A DNA stretch of 5,562 bases, from assembly GCA_964389685.1 (NCBI GenBank), contig CAYMFM010000136.1, positions 1 to 5,562 on the forward strand. Reading direction: 5' to 3'. The number at the start of each line of letters is the position of its first letter. Within the stretch, counting starts at the first letter, position 1. The position numbers were made by a program, and so were the translations under genes. This document shows positions 1 through 4,930 of this stretch, piece by piece. The notes under the pieces were generated by a model. The model made no database searches, had not been told where the DNA came from, and saw only the letters and a program-made list of their open reading frames with translations. Source of the stretch: G020353115 sp964389685 (GTDB lineage: Bacteria > Bacteroidota > Bacteroidia > Bacteroidales > VadinHA17).

Positions 1-78
1 GAACTGTTGAATGACTCCAATCCACTGGTGGTGAAAAATGCCCGGTGGGTGATTAAGAATATGAAGAAAATCGATTGA
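1..78 (+). CDS. C-terminal end of an upstream gene (HEAT-repeat-like tail, possibly epoxyqueuosine reductase)
   Basis: Frame 1 is open from the window edge to a TGA at 76-78, giving 25 residues that begin ELLNDSNPLVVKNARW and end KKID. The pattern of an L-L-N-D-x-N-P-L-V turn followed by an amphipathic helix with a conserved-looking A-R-W is that of a HEAT-like repeat helix pair. Several proteins end this way. The closest match I recall is the C-terminal HEAT repeat of epoxyqueuosine reductase QueG, which catalyses the last step of queuosine synthesis in tRNA, but 25 residues cannot settle this, so no symbol is given. A hairpin terminator follows 16 nt after the stop, which supports this being a genuine gene end. 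Confidence 0.55.
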   Translation, partial: ELLNDSNPLVVKNARWVIKNMKKID

Positions 79-90
79 ATCTGTGAATAT

Positions 91-142
91 CCCCCCTGCC
101 TGACCAGCAGGCAGGCTTTTTCTAAAAGGGGGAATAAGGGGG
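91..142. repeat. C5T4/A4G5 inverted repeat interrupted by a CCTGCC palindrome, with a trailing G5 direct repeat
   Basis: A run of Cs at 91-95 is followed by the palindromic block at about 95-115, then CTTTTTCTAAAAGGGGG (116-132). If the 20-21 nt block is removed, the flanks join into a perfect 9-bp stem, CCCCCTTTT / AAAAGGGGG with loop TCT. This suggests a small palindrome inserted into an older inverted repeat. The right arm is then echoed by a near-direct repeat, AAGGGGGAAT (126-135) and AAGGGGGATT (136-145). The pairings are seen directly; the insertion history is inferred. Confidence 0.55.
95..121 (+). terminator. Rho-independent-type terminator
   Basis: A perfect 8-bp stem, CCTGCCTG (95-102) with CAGGCAGG (108-115), encloses the 5-nt loop ACCAG and is followed by CTTTTT (116-121). 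GC-rich stem plus T run, 16 nt after the stop of the upstream gene, fits an intrinsic terminator. The same stem motif recurs at 3025-3040, so it may be a mobile palindrome that serves as a terminator here. Confidence 0.65.
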
Positions 143-217
143 ATTTTATTTCCAATTTAAATCATGTTTTTAAAGTTCGATAGTCTCAAGATAAAACCAA
201 AATCAAAGATTTAAACC

Positions 218-787
218 ATGAAAGACCAGTCATCTTTTTCAAGAAGGAATTTTCTTGGTACCGCTTCTTTATTGGCACTCGGTGGCCTGTTTACCTCATT
301 TAAGGAAACCTCATCCCTAATACCGGCCGTAAAAACAGGCGAAGTAAAACTCTGGGATGAATTCACGAGGGAGGAGAAGAGAGCGATTGAAAAGTCGCGT
401 ATGGCAAAGATCATTTTAGAAATTGAAGGGGGGAGCTGCGCACAGAAGGCTTTGTTGGCCTCCTTGCGGTTTTTTGATAAACCGGATGAACTGGCTTGTT
501 TTGCAGCCAGTTTTGGCGGGGGAATCCAGCGGTACGATCTGTGCGGGTTGCTTACGGGTGGATTTATGTCGATCGGTATGGCTGCCGATATTCTTTATGA
601 AGACCAGGAAAAGCGGTCAGCATATGTGCGGAACGCTACCCGCAAATACTGGGAATGGTGGGAGGAACGGGCACCTTACCACTGTTATGAACTCAGACCC
701 CGATACTCATGGAATCCCGATAACTTTAACCGGATGCTGCAACGTGTTGCTCTGAAACTGGAAGAACTGTTGACTGCTGAAGCATGA
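218..787 (+). CDS. Tat-exported C_GCAxxG_C_C family redox-type protein
   Basis: 189 aa. The N-terminus carries a twin-arginine signal, S-R-R-N-F-L-G at residues 8-14, followed by a hydrophobic stretch to about residue 28, so export of a folded protein is predicted. The mature part has the layout of the C_GCAxxG_C_C (redox-active, probable cofactor-binding) family: a first cysteine in GGSCAQKAL (C74), a glycine-rich FGGGIQR segment (99-105), then C109 in DLCGLLTGG and a small-residue helix to about 126. Further cysteines are C94 and C156. The DLCGLLTGG block is not a literal GCAxxG, so this is a divergent member. The aromatic stretch YWEWWEE (144-150) precedes C156. Tat export often implies a cofactor loaded in the cytoplasm; a metal centre is inference. 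The start is the first ATG after a stop-rich leader; I see no Shine-Dalgarno motif and no convincing TAnnTTTG promoter in 133-217. Substrate and partner are unknown. The gene appears to stand alone between a terminator and a repeat. Confidence 0.75.
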   Translation: MKDQSSFSRRNFLGTASLLALGGLFTSFKETSSLIPAVKTGEVKLWDEFTREEKRAIEKSRMAKIILEIEGGSCAQKALLASLRFFDKPDELACFAASFGGGIQRYDLCGLLTGGFMSIGMAADILYEDQEKRSAYVRNATRKYWEWWEERAPYHCYELRPRYSWNPDNFNRMLQRVALKLEELLTAEA

Positions 788-821
788 GATGAAATCAGTC
801 GTTTTTTTCATAGAATAATAA

Positions 822-988
822 GTACCCCGACGGGGTACAATTGTTAATAGCCCCAGGTAAATCCTGACGAACTTTGTCAGGGTGCAACCCGGGGTTTGGA
901 AATCCGCATTAAGAGCGGTCCAACTCATTTGATGTTTAGCAGGAAAACGTTTCATGGACCGGAATCTTGCCATGCGTCCATCAGCATG
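822..988. repeat. Structured intergenic repeat (REP/MITE-like), boundaries approximate
   Basis: This accounts for most of the 303-nt gap at 788-1090. It contains four inverted repeats in series. (1) GTACCCCG (822-829) with CGGGGTAC (831-838), a near-perfect palindrome around one base. (2) A two-level hairpin: CCCCAGGT (851-858) with ACCCGGGG (887-894), one mismatch, enclosing CCTGAC (863-868) with GTCAGG (876-881), loop GAACTTT; the inner stem extends by a T-G and an A-T pair. (3) CGGTCCA (916-922) with TGGACCG (955-961). (4) CATGC (971-975) with GCATG (984-988). From memory, the GTACCCC palindrome followed by a CCCC/GGGG hairpin resembles a dispersed Bacteroidota repeat, possibly mobilised by REP-associated Y1 transposases. 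No transposase gene is present here. The rest of the gap (788-821, 989-1020) shows no gene. Confidence 0.6.
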
Positions 989-1029
989 TTTTAAACCCGA
1001 TATCCTTGAAAGGAATAACCAATAATATT

Positions 1030-1061
1030 TTTGCATTAATCGAAAATATATATTATTTTTG
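1030..1061 (+). promoter_or_regulatory. Bacteroidota-type promoter (-33 TTTG, -7 TAnnTTTG)
   Basis: TTTG at 1030-1033 and TATTTTTG at 1054-1061 match the Bacteroides primary sigma factor consensus (TTTG, then TAnnTTTG) with a 20-nt spacer. Transcription would start near 1067-1070, leaving a leader of about 20 nt before the ATG at 1091. It should drive the ATPase and, through a 9-nt gap, the nuclease gene. AT-rich flanks raise the chance of a random match, but both elements are exact. Confidence 0.65.
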
Positions 1062-1075
1062 GAATTACTAATTCC
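1061..1075. promoter_or_regulatory. Palindrome overlapping the -7 element and the predicted transcription start (possible operator)
   Basis: GGAATT (1061-1066), spacer ACT, AATTCC (1070-1075) is a perfect 6-bp inverted repeat. It begins on the last base of the -7 element and spans the predicted transcription start, where a repressor would block initiation. It could also be a weak 5'-end hairpin in the mRNA. No regulator gene is present nearby, so operator function is inference. Confidence 0.35.
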
Positions 1076-1080
1076 AAATT

Positions 1081-1084
1081 GAGG
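1081..1084 (+). promoter_or_regulatory. GAGG ribosome binding site that fixes the ATPase start
   Basis: GAGG lies 6 nt before the ATG at 1091, typical Shine-Dalgarno spacing, while most other starts in this window have only A-rich leaders. It supports ATG 1091 over the in-frame TTG at 1079, which overlaps this motif, and over the ATG at 1100. Confidence 0.5.
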
Positions 1085-1090
1085 ATTAAA

Positions 1091-2260
1091 ATGGAAAATA
1101 TGATTCCAAGATGCTTTAAAACTCCTGATCAGAGTTACTTTATGTTCGGTCCCCGGGGGACGGGAAAATCTACATTTCTGAAAGCGAAATATCCGGAAGC
1201 TGTGTATATCGATTTGCTCAGGCCAGATATACAAAGACATTACCAGGCAAGACCTGAGACAATTATTGAACTGGTAGGTGCCAATCCAGATAAGGAGATT
1301 ATCATTGTGGATGAGATACAAAAGGTGCCTGAGATGTTGAGTGCCGTCCACAGTATAATTGAGGACAATAAAGAAATTCAGTTTATACTTACAGGTTCAA
1401 GTGCCCGCAAACTTAAACGATCAGGACCGGATTTGATGGCTGGTAGGGTATTGCTCAGAAATATGCATCCCTTTTTGCTATCAGAATTGGGGGATAAAGC
1501 TGATTTTCTGAAAGCTTTAAAATATGGATTACTACCAATTATTTATCTGGCAGGTGATCCTGAAAACACACTGGATACTTATGTTTCACTTTACATCCGT
1601 GAAGAGGTACAATATGAAGGGCTGGTTAGAAACATAGGTAATTTTTCACGGTTCCTGGAAGCAATCAGTTTTTCACACGGTTCGGTTCTTAATGTTAGTA
1701 ATGTTGCAAGGGAATGCGAGGTAGAGCGTAAAGTAGTGGAAAACTATATCTCAATACTGGAAGATATATTGCTGGCAACCCGTCTGCAGGTATTTACTAA
1801 ACGGGCACAGCGGGCCCTGGTCGCTCACCCGAAATTCTACCTGTTTGATGCAGGTGTTTTCAGAGCCCTGAGACCAAAAGGACCCTTGGATAACCCGAGC
1901 GAAATTGATGGAGCAGGGCTGGAAGGATTGATCTTTCAGCACCTTAAGGCATGGAATGCCTATCGTAACAACAAGTTCGATATCTTTTTCTGGCGATCCC
2001 GTAATGGTGTTGAAGTTGACTTTATACTCTATGGAGAAGATGGGATCTTTGCCGTTGAAGTTAAAAATTCTGACAGGGTCCGTAAACAGGACCTTCGTTC
2101 CTTAAATGAATTCAGGTCTGACTATCCTGAAAGCCATACTATTATTCTTTATCGGGGAAAAGAAAGATTATTGAAGAACAGAATTCTATGTTTACCATGT
2201 GATGAATTTTTGTTTGATCTGCATCCGGACAAATCCATTCAGGATATTCTTAACTTTTAA
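1091..2260 (+). CDS. AAA_14 / DUF4143 family ATP-binding protein
   Basis: 389 aa from ATG 1091. The N-terminal half is a P-loop ATPase: Walker A GPRGTGKS (20-27), Walker B IIIVDE (70-75) followed by IQK, a sensor-1-like LTGSSAR (100-106), and an AGR motif (117-119) typical of the family. A DNA-binding-like middle region (about 195-240) includes the helix-turn-helix-like stretch around VSNVARECEVERKVVENY. The C-terminal DUF4143 part has a PD-(D/E)XK-like layout: E278 in a GLEGLIFQHL helix, WRSRNGVEVDFIL with D310, then AVEVK with E323 and K325. These are the residues expected of a nuclease-fold core; whether it cuts DNA is unknown. The family is widespread, often mobile or multicopy, and usually annotated only as ATP-binding protein. 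It follows a clear promoter and lies 9 nt before an ERCC4 nuclease gene, so the two are probably co-transcribed and may both act on DNA. Length is normal for the family and all core motifs are intact. Confidence 0.9.
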   Translation: MENMIPRCFKTPDQSYFMFGPRGTGKSTFLKAKYPEAVYIDLLRPDIQRHYQARPETIIELVGANPDKEIIIVDEIQKVPEMLSAVHSIIEDNKEIQFILTGSSARKLKRSGPDLMAGRVLLRNMHPFLLSELGDKADFLKALKYGLLPIIYLAGDPENTLDTYVSLYIREEVQYEGLVRNIGNFSRFLEAISFSHGSVLNVSNVARECEVERKVVENYISILEDILLATRLQVFTKRAQRALVAHPKFYLFDAGVFRALRPKGPLDNPSEIDGAGLEGLIFQHLKAWNAYRNNKFDIFFWRSRNGVEVDFILYGEDGIFAVEVKNSDRVRKQDLRSLNEFRSDYPESHTIILYRGKERLLKNRILCLPCDEFLFDLHPDKSIQDILNF

Positions 2261-2269
2261 ATACCAATT

Positions 2270-2914
2270 GTGAAAAATATAAGAATAGTTGCAGATTACC
2301 GGGAAAAAGCTTCGGGAATTCCCGTATTGTTGAAGAATAGAGGAGTAGATGTGGAATTGAGTACACTTGTAAGCGGCGACTATTATATCAACGGGAAAAT
2401 CACGGTTGAAAGAAAAACGAAAGAAGATTTTGTGCAATCGCTCCTTGCAAACCGTTTGTTTGTGCAATGTCAGAAAATGAAAAGGTACAATGAGTATCCG
2501 TTGCTGATCATCGAAGGGAATCCATATACCACACAACACAAGATTAATATTCAGGCAATTAAAGGAGCCATTCTATCTGTATCGGTTGCATGGCAAATCC
2601 CTGTATTAATGACTGATCATAAAGAAGAGACTGCGGATGTTTTAATAATGGCCGGACAGCAAACAGCACTGGCTAAGGTGGCGGTCGTGCGGTCCGGATA
2701 TAAACCAAAACGAATAAGCAGCAGAAAACTCTGGTTTATCCAGGGACTTCCGGCAATTGGTTCTGTCCTGGCGTTACGATTACTGGAACGGTATAAATCC
2801 ATTGAGCGGATCATCAATCTTACACAGGATGAATTGTTGCAAATCGAAGGAATTGGTAAACGGAAGGCCATACAGATTTTTGATTTTATCCGTAATGTTG
2901 AGAATTTTGAATAG
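2270..2914 (+). CDS. XPF/Hef-type ERCC4 structure-specific endonuclease with tandem HhH motifs
   Basis: 214 aa. Residues 1 to about 130 form an ERCC4 nuclease domain: D9-x-R11-E12 at the first strand, then the XPF/MUS81/Hef signature GDx(n)ERKx3D as G36-D37, E47-R48-K49 and D53, followed by the family's NRLFxQCxKMxRY-like helix (61-73) and strand PLLIIEG. Residues 155-210 hold two helix-hairpin-helix motifs, GLPAIG (159-164) and EGIGKRKA (193-200), which bind the DNA backbone. XPF-family enzymes nick branched DNA such as flaps and forks, usually as dimers via HhH domains. There is no helicase domain, unlike archaeal Hef or eukaryotic XPF, so this is the minimal nuclease-HhH form. The GTG at 2270 is the only sensible start: it follows the upstream stop by 9 nt, and the next in-frame ATG (M70) would remove the active site. 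All catalytic residues are present, so activity is expected. The family is mainly archaeal and eukaryotic with scattered bacterial members, so lateral acquisition is plausible. Confidence 0.92.
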   Translation: MKNIRIVADYREKASGIPVLLKNRGVDVELSTLVSGDYYINGKITVERKTKEDFVQSLLANRLFVQCQKMKRYNEYPLLIIEGNPYTTQHKINIQAIKGAILSVSVAWQIPVLMTDHKEETADVLIMAGQQTALAKVAVVRSGYKPKRISSRKLWFIQGLPAIGSVLALRLLERYKSIERIINLTQDELLQIEGIGKRKAIQIFDFIRNVENFE

Positions 2915-3007
2915 TCTGGAAATCTCTGTATTTTCACCATGATTTACCCGGATAGGGGTTCCTGGTACTAAATAATCGTAAAGGGTGTATCAAAAGCCAA
3001 TATTTAA

Positions 3008-3138
3008 GTCATCCTGAACTCCAGCCTGCCGGCTGGCAGGTGTTTCAGGATCTAAAATAATTGATATTCAGCACTATAAGATTCTGAATTAAATTATTCC
3101 CTACGGTCATGAGATCGCTCCGCTAAGTTCAGAATGAC
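3008..3138. repeat. 131-bp inverted-repeat element (MITE/REP-like) with two hairpin arms
   Basis: The ends match as inverted repeats: GTCATCCTGAAC (3008-3019) and GTTCAGAATGAC (3127-3138), 11 of 12 complementary. Each half also folds on itself: ATCCTGAA (3011-3018) with TTCAGGAT (3044-3051), and ATTCTGAA (3081-3088) with TTCAGAAT (3128-3135), both perfect 8-bp stems. The layout is thus two arms, each a hairpin, which also pair end to end. It resembles from memory a common Bacteroidota intergenic repeat whose ends read GTCATCCTGAAC. It occupies most of the 281-nt gap between the nuclease and isomerase genes. No terminator was otherwise seen after 2914, so this element may end that transcript. 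Confidence 0.75.
3021..3040. repeat. 20-nt palindromic unit nested in the loop of the left repeat arm
   Basis: The block can form two mutually exclusive 6-bp hairpins: CCAGCC (3021-3026) with GGCTGG (3031-3036), or CCTGCC (3025-3030) with GGCAGG (3035-3040), each with a 4-nt loop. It sits between CCTGAACT and TGTTTCAGG. Removing exactly these 20 nt leaves ATCCTGAA-CTTGT-TTCAGGAT, a compact hairpin with a 5-nt loop, so it looks like an insertion. It shares the CCTGCC...GGCAGG arms with the block at 95-115. Confidence 0.6.
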
Positions 3139-3195
3139 AATTTCCCAAGCTTTTGATACAGCTCTAAATAGCAACTTGAATAAACTAAAAAGATT

Positions 3196-4263
3196 ATGAA
3201 GAAACAAAACAAACAGAACGGACAGATAGACCGCCGAAGGTTTATCGGCATTGCGGCTGTTGCCGCCGCGTATCCTTTTATTCCACGGATTGTCAGAGGT
3301 AGTCCTGGGATAAGCCTGGAAAACCCTGATTCGGTTTTCGGAGGCGTACAGATCGGAGCCATTACCTATAGTTACAGAAGCCTTCCGGGAACCAGTGCTG
3401 AAGAGACACTGGATTACCTGCTGAAATCCGGACTGAGTTCCTGTGAGTTGATGTATGGACCGATCGAAGCATCTGCAGGTGCTCCTAAAGCAGACTTCAT
3501 GCAAATCATGTCGGAATACAGGAAGGAACATCCACCGGAACCCCAGGATAGTGTCCCACAGGGTGATCGGCAACGACCTCGTTTTCAGATGACTCCCGAG
3601 TTGCAGAAACTTATCACTGAAAGACAGGAAGAACTGGTTACCTGGAGGAAAACCGTTTCGTCAATGGACCCGTTTGAAGCAATCCGTGAAATGTACAATG
3701 ATGCCGGCGTGAAGATCAATGTCGTAAAGTTTGATACAATCGGCGCTGAAGGAATGTCTGCGGAGGAACTCGAATACATGTTTAATGTTGCCAAAACAAT
3801 GGGAGCCAGGGGGATAACAACCGAACTGGATGAAAATAAGGCAAAAGTTCTTGCACCACTGGCAGATAAACACAACATCGCCATCGGTTTTCATAACCAT
3901 ATGCAGCTCAGACCCGATACCTATTCCGGGGGACCCTACTTCTCCTATGGCAAAGGCATCATGTCAAACCTGGATATTGGTCATTATGCCGCCGGAAACA
4001 AGGTATCTGCACTCTCCCTCGTGGAGGAACTGGGTGACCAGGGACGGCTGCTGACCATTCACCTGAAAGACAGGACCTTCGACGGGAAAACCGTGCCTTT
4101 CGGTGAAGGGGATGCACAGGTCGCTGAAATCCTTCAGCTGATCAAACAGAAAAAATGGGATGTCGAATGCGATATCGAGCTGGAATACCCGGTTCCCGAA
4201 GACTCCGATTCGATAAAAGAAGTCAGGAAGTGCGTTGAATTTTGCAAAAACGTGCTGTCATGA
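3196..4263 (+). CDS. Tat-exported sugar phosphate isomerase/epimerase-like TIM-barrel protein
   Basis: 355 aa. A twin-arginine signal, D-R-R-R-F-I-G at residues 12-18, followed by an alanine-rich hydrophobic stretch to about 25, predicts export. The rest matches the xylose-isomerase-like TIM-barrel superfamily (AP_endonuc_2 fold): GAITYSY near the first strand, E84 in CELMYGP, E210 after GITTE, FHNH (H233, H235), NLDIGH (D260, H263), IHLKD (H289) and DIELEY (E328, E330). Acidic and histidine residues at strand ends like these hold a divalent metal in such isomerases. Exact substrate cannot be told; relatives include hydroxypyruvate isomerase, inosose dehydratase and 3-keto-sugar enzymes. Between about 110 and 130 lies a Pro/Gln/Arg-rich insert (PPEPQDSVPQGDRQRPRF) in a charged helical segment not typical of the core barrel. 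The start is the ATG after an A-rich leader with no Shine-Dalgarno motif. It overlaps the next gene by ATGA. Periplasmic location suggests action on imported or released sugars, perhaps linked to the GH26 gene downstream. Confidence 0.85.
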   Translation: MKKQNKQNGQIDRRRFIGIAAVAAAYPFIPRIVRGSPGISLENPDSVFGGVQIGAITYSYRSLPGTSAEETLDYLLKSGLSSCELMYGPIEASAGAPKADFMQIMSEYRKEHPPEPQDSVPQGDRQRPRFQMTPELQKLITERQEELVTWRKTVSSMDPFEAIREMYNDAGVKINVVKFDTIGAEGMSAEELEYMFNVAKTMGARGITTELDENKAKVLAPLADKHNIAIGFHNHMQLRPDTYSGGPYFSYGKGIMSNLDIGHYAAGNKVSALSLVEELGDQGRLLTIHLKDRTFDGKTVPFGEGDAQVAEILQLIKQKKWDVECDIELEYPVPEDSDSIKEVRKCVEFCKNVLS

Positions 4264-4892
4264 AAAAATTAATTGCAATTACATTGATAATGGCCTGTGG
4301 GATGGGTCTTGTTCAGTCCCAGGAACTTGAAAAGATCAAATTGAATGCTCCCGATAAGGAGCGCGGATTGCCGGTTATGAAAGCCCTGGCGGTCAGAGCC
4401 TCCGTACGCGAATGGTCGGATCAGAAACTAAGCCTTCAGGACCTGTCTGACCTGTTGTGGGCCGCCGATGGTGTAAACAGGCCGGATGAGGGAAAACGCA
4501 CCGCTTCCTCGGCAATGAATGCCCAGGACATTGATATCTATGTGTTTATGGTAGAGGGGGTGTACCTGTACGACGCATTCAACCAGGTCCTGAAACCGGT
4601 ATGTACGGGTGACCACCGTGCTCTTCCGGGCATGACCGATGCCCCGGTAAACCTGGTCCTGATATCTGACATTTCACGGTTTCGCAGGGGAGAAGACTCC
4701 CTTAAACTGACGTGGGCAGCCATGGATGCCGGCATCGTATCACAGAACATCTCTGTTTTCTGTGCAGCTACGGAACTGGTAACCCGTCCGCGGGCCAGCT
4801 TTCCGGGTCTGGAGAAAATTAGAGAAATGCTGAAATTAAGCGATTCGCAGCATGTGATGCTGAACCATCCGGTTGGCTATCCCCTAAAATAA
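4260..4892 (+). CDS. Secreted nitroreductase-like (SagB/ThcOx-type) flavoprotein
   Basis: 210 aa from ATG 4260, which overlaps the previous stop (ATGA), implying translational coupling. Residues 1-20 form a Sec signal peptide (MKK, hydrophobic core, likely cleavage near VQS/Q at 20-21). C13 lies in IMAC, a poor lipobox because of the Met, so a lipoprotein is possible but not favoured. The mature part matches the nitroreductase fold: R46-x-S48-x-R50 in VRASVREW, the FMN phosphate-binding motif; LSLQDLSDLLWAADGVNRP (57-75); SSAMNAQDIDIYV (83-95), equivalent to the family's SAxNxQP flavin contact; a later helix GIVSQNISVFCAATEL; and a C-terminal NHPVGYP, the family's LGYP-like end. Such enzymes use FMN to reduce or oxidise small molecules as dimers. 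A Sec-type signal on an FMN enzyme is unusual, as flavin would have to be acquired outside the cytoplasm. An in-frame TTG at 4242 would put six residues ahead of the signal peptide and is less likely. Substrate unknown. Confidence 0.82.
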   Translation: MKKLIAITLIMACGMGLVQSQELEKIKLNAPDKERGLPVMKALAVRASVREWSDQKLSLQDLSDLLWAADGVNRPDEGKRTASSAMNAQDIDIYVFMVEGVYLYDAFNQVLKPVCTGDHRALPGMTDAPVNLVLISDISRFRRGEDSLKLTWAAMDAGIVSQNISVFCAATELVTRPRASFPGLEKIREMLKLSDSQHVMLNHPVGYPLK

Positions 4893-4930
4893 ATTGTCGT
4901 GAGTTCGAAATAAATTAAAAAAGAAGCTCA

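Noticed and set aside
788..811. ATGAAA...TTTCAT pairing with a T run after the first complete gene, as a terminator
   Set aside because: The stem is AT-only and the T run sits inside it and its loop, so it is too weak to call.
1079..1090. TTG start four codons before the ATPase ATG
   Set aside because: ATG 1091 has GAGG at the right distance, and the TTG overlaps that motif and lies only about 10 nt from the predicted transcription start.
707..1351. Long minus-strand open frame (214 codons) across the intergenic repeat
   Set aside because: It overlaps the ends of two well-supported + strand genes, including the ATPase Walker region, and its middle is a translation of the palindromic repeat. 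It is rich in Cys, Trp, His and Arg without a recognisable domain. Openness through the repeat is noted but not taken as a gene.
2938..2965. ACCC...GGGT pairing after the nuclease gene as a terminator
   Set aside because: Only a 4-bp stem with no T run follows.
3139..3195. TTTG at 3152-3155 as part of a promoter for the isomerase gene
   Set aside because: No TAnnTTTG element lies at a suitable distance downstream, and the preceding bases do not make it a -7 element.
3094..3573. Minus-strand open frames at 3094-3573 and 3129-3362
   Set aside because: They are antisense to the isomerase gene and extend into the 131-bp repeat. No domain or signal is visible, and the sense strand has clear family motifs.
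4242..4259. TTG start for the nitroreductase gene
   Set aside because: Starting at ATG 4260 gives a standard signal peptide and an ATGA overlap; the TTG would add six polar residues in front.
4269..4300. Lipoprotein signal in the nitroreductase (C13 in IMAC)
   Set aside because: Met at the -2 position and a short hydrophobic core make a poor lipobox; a signal peptidase I site near residue 20 fits better. Left as an alternative only.
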